Below, piece after piece: positions 1 through 4,725 of a stretch of 6,346 nucleotides of DNA. Position numbers and translations under genes: made by a program. The stretch covers positions 1 through 6,346 of the forward strand of contig JAFTQY010000006.1 in assembly GCA_017462505.1 (NCBI GenBank). Direction: 5' to 3'. Within the stretch, counting starts at the first letter, position 1. The number at the start of each line of letters is the position of its first letter. Source of the DNA: Clostridia bacterium. GTDB lineage: Bacteria > Bacillota_A > Clostridia > Christensenellales > Borkfalkiaceae. A model generated the notes under the pieces. It saw only the letters and a list, made by a program, of their open reading frames with translations, had not been told where the DNA came from and ran no database searches.

Positions 1-1
1 A

Positions 2-86
2 TGGTGCGGACGAAGGGACTTGAACCCATACGGAGTTACCCACAGGAACCTGAAACCTGCGCGTCTGCCAATTTCGCCACGTCCGC
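2..86 (-). tRNA. tRNA-Leu (anticodon CAG), CCA encoded
   Basis: Read on the minus strand this folds as a class II tRNA. The acceptor stem GCGGACG (86-80) pairs perfectly with CGTCCGC (12-6), followed by discriminator A (5) and an encoded CCA (4-2). The D arm has GCG/CGC with the conserved A14 and GG of the D loop. The anticodon loop TTCAGGT (54-48) carries CAG at 52-50, which decodes CUG leucine codons. A 13-base variable arm can form a short GGG/TCC stem, as expected for Leu, and the T loop is TTCAAGT (24-18). Two U·U oppositions are visible: one closes the anticodon stem (55 and 47), the other is in the T stem (28 and 14). Neither disrupts the overall fold. The mature 5' end lies 18 bases after the stop codon of the upstream peptidase gene and no separate promoter is evident, so it is probably cut from the operon transcript (inference). 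Confidence 0.95.
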
Positions 87-104
87 GTCTTATGGAAAAT
101 TACG

Positions 105-806
105 TCATATCAACGCAATTTCCTTCTTTTGTATTGCTCCGTTCACTCGCTCTATCAGCCAGGCTTTTCCACCACTCGATACGCTTCCGACGATCTCGCC
201 GTCCTCAATAACGAGCGCGGCGTCGTCTTCTATCCCGTAAGCACAGCCCAAATTATAACACACTATTTTGTCAAAGTCAAGCATTCTTGCGCCATAATGC
301 GGAGAAATTTTGCCCTTTATCCAATTTAAACCTTGGAACATGGCATATTTATCCCCCTCGCCCAGCGCCGCCGTCGAATCGGTATAAATATCCGAAAACC
401 AACAAATCGCGCCCGCCGAAAGCCCCGCAATCACTACGCCCCGCTCGTACGCGTCTTTGATCAGCGGCAACAAGCCCGTTTTTTTCCAGTGCTCGATCAT
501 AAACACCGTGTCGCCGCCGCCAACGTAGATCATATCCGCCTTTTCAAATTTAGCGCGCATTTTTTCCATGTCCGGCTCTTTAAACACCGTCAACGCCACG
601 TCCGTTTTGATATTAAACGTGCCCGTGTATACCTTGTGGAAAGTGTTGTAATAGGGCATGTAATCATGGCTGGCTGTGGGAATAAACAGAGCGTTGGCTC
701 TGTTTTCCCCCGCGTGCTCCTTTGCGAGCCTTGCGATATATTCGTCGATTTTCATCGTCGTTCTTTCGCGGAGTTCCCCACCGCCGATCGCTATGATTTT
801 TTTCAT
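105..806 (-). CDS. Peptidase E-like serine peptidase (family S51)
   Basis: The 233-residue product matches the peptidase S51 family, cytoplasmic class I glutamine amidotransferase-like serine peptidases. The best-known member, Salmonella PepE, cleaves dipeptides beginning with aspartate. Visible signatures are an N-terminal GGGE strand-turn (residues 8-11), the YVGGGDT motif (94-100), the nucleophile elbow GLSAGA with Ser130, and SPHYG with His170 as the likely catalytic histidine. The acidic third member cannot be fixed by eye. There is no signal peptide or membrane segment, and length is normal for the family. The ATG start is supported by AAAGGA at 819-814, 7 bases upstream. It is the last protein gene of the cluster, 33 bases after rpiB and 18 bases before tRNA-Leu. 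Many S51 proteins in Gram-positive bacteria are uncharacterised relatives of PepE, so Asp-X specificity should not be assumed; cyanophycinase is a more distant relative and a less likely identity. Confidence 0.88.
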   Translation of the reverse strand: MKKIIAIGGGELRERTTMKIDEYIARLAKEHAGENRANALFIPTASHDYMPYYNTFHKVYTGTFNIKTDVALTVFKEPDMEKMRAKFEKADMIYVGGGDTVFMIEHWKKTGLLPLIKDAYERGVVIAGLSAGAICWFSDIYTDSTAALGEGDKYAMFQGLNWIKGKISPHYGARMLDFDKIVCYNLGCAYGIEDDAALVIEDGEIVGSVSSGGKAWLIERVNGAIQKKEIALI

Positions 807-839
807 TTCCGTTTCCTTTTGCGCCGTTATCGGCCGTTA

Positions 840-1292
840 TTATTTGCTGTATTTTTCCTCGATCGCTTTGATCTTTGCCAAGCGACGGTCGTGGCGTTCG
901 CCGCCCTCGTATTCGGTGTTTAAAAACACATTTACCATCTCTTGCATCATGCCCTCGCCCACCACTTTTTCACCGAACGCGAGCATATTCGCGTCGTTGT
1001 GCATACGAGTGAATTTTGCACAGTACCAGTCGTGACAATGCGCACAGCGTACCCCAGGCACTTTGTTGGCTACGATCGAAACGCCGATCCCCGACGAACA
1101 TACCACGATACCGCGGTCGCTTTCGCCGCTTGCCACAGATTCCGCCGCTTGCAGCGCAAAATCGGGATAATCACACGAATCTTTCGTGTACGTACCGAAG
1201 TCTTTTACTTCGTGACCGCTTTTTTGAAGATACGCGATCAGCGCGTTTTTGAGGTTAAGACCGCCATGGTCGCAAGCTACTGCAATTTTCAT
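840..1292 (-). CDS. rpiB: Ribose-5-phosphate isomerase B (RpiB/LacAB family)
   Basis: This 150-residue cytoplasmic enzyme should interconvert ribose 5-phosphate and ribulose 5-phosphate in the non-oxidative pentose phosphate pathway. Family hallmarks are all present: the N-terminal ACDHGG loop (6-11, Asp8 and His9), the active-site CSSGIG segment with Cys65 as probable catalytic base, the RMHNDANMLAFG block (His98, Asn99) that binds and opens the sugar, and a C-terminal ERHDRR basic motif (132-137) for the phosphate. Length is typical. The ATG start is preceded by AAGGAG at 1306-1301 with 8-base spacing; that site is made from the last two sense codons of the upstream phosphatase gene, whose stop lies only 5 bases before the ATG, so the two are probably translationally coupled. 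Two consecutive TAA stops end the gene (842-837). The neighbourhood equals B. subtilis ywlE-ywlF. The related allose- or galactose-6-phosphate isomerases are less likely here because no sugar-catabolic genes are near. Confidence 0.96.
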   Translation of the reverse strand: MKIAVACDHGGLNLKNALIAYLQKSGHEVKDFGTYTKDSCDYPDFALQAAESVASGESDRGIVVCSSGIGVSIVANKVPGVRCAHCHDWYCAKFTRMHNDANMLAFGEKVVGEGMMQEMVNVFLNTEYEGGERHDRRLAKIKAIEEKYSK

Positions 1293-1297
1293 AATTT

Positions 1298-1963
1298 CTA
1301 CTCCTTAAAAATTGATAATTGTTGATTTTCGCCGTCCGTTGCGGGCGTTTCGTCCGCTTGCTTGGGCGTTTTTTTCTTTGTTTTCGGCGAAGTTTTTGTT
1401 GTCGTATTGTTCGCCGACGTTCCCGTTTTCGCGCTTTTCGGGGCTTTGGGCTTTTCCTCCCAAGCGTTGCCCTTTAAATCGAGCTTTTCTGTCAATTTCA
1501 ACATGCCCGCCGACAATAATCCGAATACGTACCGATAACAATCGATATCCTTGCCGTAGGGATCGAGAATTTCATACCCCGTAATTTCCGCAAAGGAATA
1601 CACGTTGTTTTCCGCCTCGTCCATGCTCTTGCCCGCTTTTTTCAGGGCGTTCCAGCGCAAGTCCATCAGGTATTCGCGCTGGCGTTCGGTCATGCAGACC
1701 ACCGCAAACGCGTCCAACAGCAATTTTTCGGTAAGTTTTGTGGACGAAAATTCCACACATTCGATACCGTTTTCCTGCAAAACCTGCGCCGATTTGGGGT
1801 TGATAACGTCTCCCTTTTTCGCCGCCGTTCCCGCCGAGCGCACATCAAAGCCCTTTAATTTTTGCTCTTTCAAACGCTGGGCAAGCAACAATTGCGCCAT
1901 CGGAGAACGGCAAGTATTGCCCGTGCAAACGAATACGATTTTTTTCTTCTTTCGTGCCGCCAT
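1298..1963 (-). CDS. Low-molecular-weight phosphatase, probable protein-arginine phosphatase (YwlE-like)
   Basis: The product has 221 residues from the ATG chosen here. The LMW-PTP signature lies near the N-terminus as VCTGNTCRSPMA, with nucleophile Cys13 and P-loop Arg19; the general acid is Asp134 in ILDPYG. The P-loop is CTGNTCR. In B. subtilis YwlE the threonine in this position favours phospho-arginine over phospho-tyrosine, so reversal of McsB-type protein-arginine phosphorylation is the predicted role. No arginine kinase is in the window. The catalytic core ends near residue 165-170; a tail of about 50 residues follows, rich in Lys, Thr, Pro and Ala, low-complexity and basic. YwlE itself is about 150 residues and lacks it. 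An upstream in-frame GTG (2017-2015) would overlap sua5 by 28 bases and has no good ribosome site; the ATG at 1963 has AAGGGGG 10 bases upstream. It sits 26 bases after sua5 and 5 bases before rpiB. Confidence 0.87.
   Translation of the reverse strand: MAARKKKKIVFVCTGNTCRSPMAQLLLAQRLKEQKLKGFDVRSAGTAAKKGDVINPKSAQVLQENGIECVEFSSTKLTEKLLLDAFAVVCMTERQREYLMDLRWNALKKAGKSMDEAENNVYSFAEITGYEILDPYGKDIDCYRYVFGLLSAGMLKLTEKLDLKGNAWEEKPKAPKSAKTGTSANNTTTKTSPKTKKKTPKQADETPATDGENQQLSIFKE
1301..1306 (-). promoter_or_regulatory. Ribosome-binding site of rpiB inside the phosphatase 3' end
   Basis: AAGGAG is formed by the final Lys (AAG) and Glu (GAG) codons of the phosphatase gene, directly before its TAG stop. 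It stands 8 bases from the rpiB ATG. Ribosomes terminating on the phosphatase would be placed at the rpiB start, which suggests translational coupling. Confidence 0.8.
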
Positions 1964-1973
1964 CGCGTACCGT

Positions 1974-1980
1974 CCCCCTT
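1974..1980 (-). promoter_or_regulatory. Ribosome-binding site deciding the phosphatase start
   Basis: The minus strand reads AAGGGGG, 10 bases before the ATG at 1963. It lies in the 26-base gap after the sua5 stop codon and is the reason for preferring this ATG over the GTG at 2017, which has only a short AAGG one base away. Confidence 0.6.
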
Positions 1981-1989
1981 GTTTTTTCG

Positions 1990-2997
1990 TTAGTGTTTGA
2001 TATCGACGGACGTACACGCCTTGCGAAGTCGGTTTAACACCCCGACCATAACGCCGTCCTTTTTCTTCGGCTCGATCGCGATCAAAAGATCGCAGAGCTT
2101 TTCCGCCTCACGCAAAAGCTCGTATAACCGCGCCGCCATTTCCGTTTCCGTTTCGCCTAAATTCAAGACGGTCACGCCCGCTTGAACGAACTCGTTTGCC
2201 GCTCCATTTTCGCAAAGCACCGCCACACGGGTCGTGTTCACGCCCCTGCACGCCGCCAAACCGTCCGCTACGTTATCAAACAGCAGGGTTTTACAGCGCG
2301 GGGAATAATGCTTGTACAATACCCCTGGGCTTTTGACCTTTTCCCCTGCGGCAAGCGTAGGCGTGTATTCGCCGCAATCGCCCACCACCGCCGCGATCAT
2401 TTCCGCCGTGATAAGACCTGGGCGCAATATTACGGGGATATCCCCCGTCACGTCGCACACCGTGCTTTCGATCCCGCCCTCGCAAACGCCGCCGTCTAAT
2501 ATGAGCGGAATTTTTCCGTCAAAATCCTCGTACACGTGCTGTGCCGAAGTGGGCGAAACGTGCTTGGATAAGTTGGCGCTGGGCGCGACGATGGGAATAT
2601 CCACCGCCCGCAAAAACGCCTGCGCGCCTTTGTGCGAGGGCACGCGCACCGCCAAAGTATGCAGTCCGCACGACACGTATGCGCTCACTTTGTCCGTAGA
2701 CGGATAAACGAGGGTCAACGGACCGGGCAAAAACGCCTCGCGCAATTTCTTCGCGTACGGCGGGTCGTAATCGATAATTTTCAACAAATCGTAGTCCGCG
2801 TGCACGTGGGCGATCAGCGGATTGTCCGCAGGTCTGCCCTTGACTGCAAAAATGCGTTGTACCGCGCTATCGTCAAAGGCGTTGCCGCCCAAGCCGTACA
2901 CCGTTTCCGTGGGCATCGCCACCACTTCGCCGTCGAATATTAAATTTTTCGCCTCTTCTAAGCTTTCGGGCGTGATGGTTTTGATGTTTGTTTCCAT
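1990..2997 (-). CDS. L-threonylcarbamoyladenylate synthase (Sua5/YwlC type, two domains)
   Basis: The enzyme makes threonylcarbamoyl-AMP from threonine, bicarbonate and ATP, the first step of the t6A37 modification of ANN-decoding tRNAs; TsaD, TsaB and TsaE then transfer the group to tRNA. The 335 residues show the YrdC/Sua5 fold in order: PTETVYGLG (29-37), KGRP (53-56), PGPLT (91-95), RVP (118-120), APSAN (138-142), ESTV (177-180) and RPG (192-194). The inter-domain linker SPGVLYKHYSP (223-233) and a C-terminal Sua5 domain (about 235-330) follow, so this is the long Sua5/YwlC form rather than the single-domain TsaC. Length is close to B. subtilis YwlC. The ATG start fits the family's N-terminus, but no Shine-Dalgarno sequence precedes it: the 25 bases upstream are AT-rich. 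It heads the four-gene cluster and follows dnaB after a 149-base structured gap. Confidence 0.95.
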   Translation of the reverse strand: METNIKTITPESLEEAKNLIFDGEVVAMPTETVYGLGGNAFDDSAVQRIFAVKGRPADNPLIAHVHADYDLLKIIDYDPPYAKKLREAFLPGPLTLVYPSTDKVSAYVSCGLHTLAVRVPSHKGAQAFLRAVDIPIVAPSANLSKHVSPTSAQHVYEDFDGKIPLILDGGVCEGGIESTVCDVTGDIPVILRPGLITAEMIAAVVGDCGEYTPTLAAGEKVKSPGVLYKHYSPRCKTLLFDNVADGLAACRGVNTTRVAVLCENGAANEFVQAGVTVLNLGETETEMAARLYELLREAEKLCDLLIAIEPKKKDGVMVGVLNRLRKACTSVDIKH

Positions 2998-3020
2998 AAT
3001 TTATCGATATAATTCTAATG

Positions 3021-3046
3021 CTTGCCTGCGGTGGCTCACCGCCAAG
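3021..3046. repeat. GC-rich hairpin in the sua5 leader
   Basis: GCGGTG (3028-3033) pairs with CACCGC (3037-3042) around a 3-base loop. CTTG (3021-3024) pairs with CAAG (3043-3046) outside it, with a 3-base bulge at 3025-3027. On the minus transcript it lies about 24 bases upstream of the sua5 ATG and is followed by an AT-rich stretch without a T-run, so a terminator is unlikely. Confidence 0.6.
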
Positions 3047-3054
3047 ATCATCTT
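3043..3054. repeat. Repeat copy 2 of CAAGATCATCTT
   Basis: This is an exact 12-base match to 3133-3144. Here the palindrome is imperfect on the right flank (TTA instead of TTG). Its left end overlaps the outer stem of the neighbouring GC-rich hairpin. Confidence 0.65.
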
Positions 3055-3131
3055 ACTAAAATTGGTCGACGCGCCGCTCAAACGAATGCGAGATACCTAT
3101 ACACACGGTCGGCAAGATAGTAAGACTGGCT

Positions 3132-3146
3132 GCAAGATCATCTTGC
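3132..3146. repeat. Perfect palindrome directly after the dnaB stop, repeat copy 1
   Basis: The plus strand reads GCAAGATCATCTTGC: seven-base arms around a single central base. It directly abuts the dnaB stop codon. As RNA its loop would have to open to at least 3 bases, leaving a stem of about 6. The inner 12 bases recur at 3043-3054. Without a following T-run it is not a classical terminator. Confidence 0.7.
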
Positions 3147-4658
3147 TTACTCAAAAGGCAGTTCGTCGTCGGAAGCACTCTTTAAATCCCCTTTTCTGGG
3201 GGCAGGCGGTTCGGGATACCCGTAATCGTCGTCGGGCGCTTCGTATTCCTCATCGTCGTCATATTGCGCGGGGGGCGTTACGCCGTACTGCGGCGGCTCG
3301 TCCTCGCGGTTTTGATCGTCCACGTCCACGAACTTTGTATATTCGCCGATAAATTTCAAGGACACCCTGCCCTGTTCGCCTGCACGGTGCTTTGCCAAAA
3401 TCAATTCCGCCGCGCCTTTTACCACCTTTCCGCTTTCCAGCTCTTCCTTGGTCGCAAACATTTCGGGACGGGAAATAAACATAACGATATCGGCGTCTTG
3501 CTCGATCGCGCCCGATTCACGCAGGTCGGAAAGTTGCGGCTCGTTAGACGTGATACGTCTAAGCTGGGACAGCGCAATAACGGGCACGCCCAGCTCCTTT
3601 GCCATGATCTTCAAATCACGGGTGATGGACGCGACTTCCTGTTGTCTGTTTTCCGAGCCAGCCATTTTGGAATCTCCGCTCGACATCAGCTGGATATAGT
3701 CGATCATGATGAGATCGACCCCGCCCTTTGCCGTCTTTAAGCGGCGGCATTTGGACTGGATTTCCGCAGGCGTGACGCGGGACGAGTCGTCGATATAAAT
3801 ATTGCTCTTTTTCAATCTATCCGCCGCCAGCATCAGCTTTTTCCATTCCTTTTGGGACAGCGTGCCCGACAGCGCGTTTTTCATGCTCACGTTCGCATAC
3901 GAGCATATCAATCTTTGCACGATTTCACTGCGCGGCATTTCGAGGGAAAACACGGCGCAGGTCTTGCCTGCGTTGATCGCCGCGTGTTCGACAATGTTCA
4001 TGGCAAGCGACGTTTTACCCATACCGGGACGAGCCGCCAAGACGATCAGCGCGCCCGATTGCAAACCGTTGGTGATCTTGTCAAAGCGTTTATACCCCGT
4101 CGGAATCCCCTTAAAGGTGTTAGGGTCGGACTGCAACTGCTCGAATTTTTGCAGCACTTCGCCGACGATATCCCCGTCGTCCATGCCCATAAGCGCGGAA
4201 CGCTCGGTCTGCTTGGAAATATCGTAAATGCACTTTTCCGCATACGCCAGCGACGCTTTGTCGTCCGTGCCTTTCATGGACGTTTCGATGATCTTCCGAG
4301 AGGCGCGAATGAGCTTTCTGTTCACGCTGTCGCGGGTGACGATCTCTTGATAGGATTTGTAATTCGCCGCGGACGGAGTGATTTGAGTCAGCTCGGTGAT
4401 ATACGCGATACCGCCCGCCTTTTCAATGCTCCCCTCCTTTTCCAGCTCGTCCGTCACGGTAACGAGATCGACGGGTTTTCGGTCGTTATACACCCGTTTC
4501 ATTGCACGCAAAATATACTTGTGACTTTCCTGATAGAAATCTTCTTCCGTCAGCGTGTCTACAATATCCGCCGCAATTTCGTTGTCGATCAACAGACAGC
4601 CAAGGAGCGCCATTTCCGCGTCGCGGTTATAGGGCATCGTGTTCATTTCGTTTGCCAT
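3147..4658 (-). CDS. dnaB: Replicative DNA helicase DnaB
   Basis: DnaB (called DnaC in B. subtilis) is the hexameric ring helicase that unwinds DNA ahead of the replisome and recruits primase. The 503-residue protein has the primase-binding N-terminal domain (about 8-110), beginning with the typical PYNRDAEMALLG, a linker, and the RecA-like C-terminal domain (about 180-445). Visible motifs are Walker A ARPGMGKT (209-216), catalytic Glu240 in FSLEM, Walker B LIMID (316-320), SQLRR (364-368), EQDAD (386-390) and KHRAGEQG (423-430) with the likely arginine finger. No intein interrupts it. Residues about 446-503 form an acidic, Pro/Tyr-rich disordered tail ending DDELPFE, which resembles the SSB C-terminal tip. 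The ATG has AAAGGAAG (4673-4666) 7 bases upstream. A hairpin sits just before that site. The gene is 67 bases after the pepF stop; the rplI gene often found next to dnaB in Bacillota is not adjacent. Confidence 0.97.
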   Translation of the reverse strand: MANEMNTMPYNRDAEMALLGCLLIDNEIAADIVDTLTEEDFYQESHKYILRAMKRVYNDRKPVDLVTVTDELEKEGSIEKAGGIAYITELTQITPSAANYKSYQEIVTRDSVNRKLIRASRKIIETSMKGTDDKASLAYAEKCIYDISKQTERSALMGMDDGDIVGEVLQKFEQLQSDPNTFKGIPTGYKRFDKITNGLQSGALIVLAARPGMGKTSLAMNIVEHAAINAGKTCAVFSLEMPRSEIVQRLICSYANVSMKNALSGTLSQKEWKKLMLAADRLKKSNIYIDDSSRVTPAEIQSKCRRLKTAKGGVDLIMIDYIQLMSSGDSKMAGSENRQQEVASITRDLKIMAKELGVPVIALSQLRRITSNEPQLSDLRESGAIEQDADIVMFISRPEMFATKEELESGKVVKGAAELILAKHRAGEQGRVSLKFIGEYTKFVDVDDQNREDEPPQYGVTPPAQYDDDEEYEAPDDDYGYPEPPAPRKGDLKSASDDELPFE

Positions 4659-4675
4659 AATATTTCTTCCTTTCA

Positions 4676-4708
4676 GGCAGGGCGTTTTTTATTCAACGCG
4701 TACCTGCC
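4676..4708. other. Strong bulged hairpin between pepF and dnaB
   Basis: GGCAGG-GCGTT (4676-4686) pairs with AACGC (4695-4699) and CCTGCC (4703-4708), giving 11 base pairs with an 8-base loop and a 3-base bulge at 4700-4702. On the minus transcript it ends 2 bases before the dnaB Shine-Dalgarno site and is followed by TGAAAGG, not by U residues, so it does not look like a pepF terminator. On the plus strand it is followed within three to five bases by a T-rich run (4712-4727), which is terminator-shaped, though no plus-strand gene would use it. It may be an RNA-processing or translation-control structure; the role is unknown. Confidence 0.5.
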
Positions 4709-4725
4709 CCGTTTGTTTTTCGTTT

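Larger units (their letters stand above)
2998..3146. other. 149-base intergenic region before sua5 with repeats and hairpins
   Basis: This gap between the dnaB stop and the sua5 start holds no gene. It contains two copies of the 12-mer CAAGATCATCTT (plus strand, 3043-3054 and 3133-3144, 90 bases apart), a GC-rich hairpin at 3021-3046, and a third related half-site GCAAGAT at 3112-3118. TCTTACTA (3051-3058) and TAGTAAGA (3118-3125) are complementary over 8 bases, so longer-range pairing is also possible. No convincing terminator is seen, since no T-run follows any hairpin in the minus direction. A weak promoter-like pair on the minus strand, TTGAGC then TAGTAA with a 17-base spacer (3081-3053), is too poor to call. 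The content suits a small dispersed repeat element or a structured 5' leader; both are inferences. Confidence 0.5.

Noticed and set aside
1..240. A 79-codon open frame on the plus strand
   Set aside because: Its first third covers the antisense of tRNA-Leu and the rest is antisense to the peptidase gene.
333..923. A 196-codon open frame on the plus strand
   Set aside because: It lies antisense to the S51 peptidase and the rpiB end, resembles no family, and is explained by codon bias of the true genes.
1964..2017. Longer phosphatase start at GTG 2017
   Set aside because: It would overlap the sua5 coding end, add 18 residues before the conserved core and lacks a properly spaced ribosome site, unlike the ATG at 1963.
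3043..3144. CRISPR array
   Set aside because: Only two 12-base copies 90 bases apart, no regular spacers, and no cas genes in the window.
3132..3146. Rho-independent terminator for dnaB
   Set aside because: The palindrome is followed on the minus strand by AGCCAGTCTTAC, not a T-run, and its loop is too small for a strong intrinsic terminator.
2998..3146. Known riboswitch or T-box leader
   Set aside because: I could not recognise a T-box sequence, specifier stem or the conserved core of any riboswitch class I know; only generic hairpins are present.
2822..3352. A 176-codon plus-strand frame spanning the sua5 leader
   Set aside because: It crosses the ends of sua5 and dnaB in antisense and owes its length to the non-coding gap; no ribosome site or protein signature supports it.
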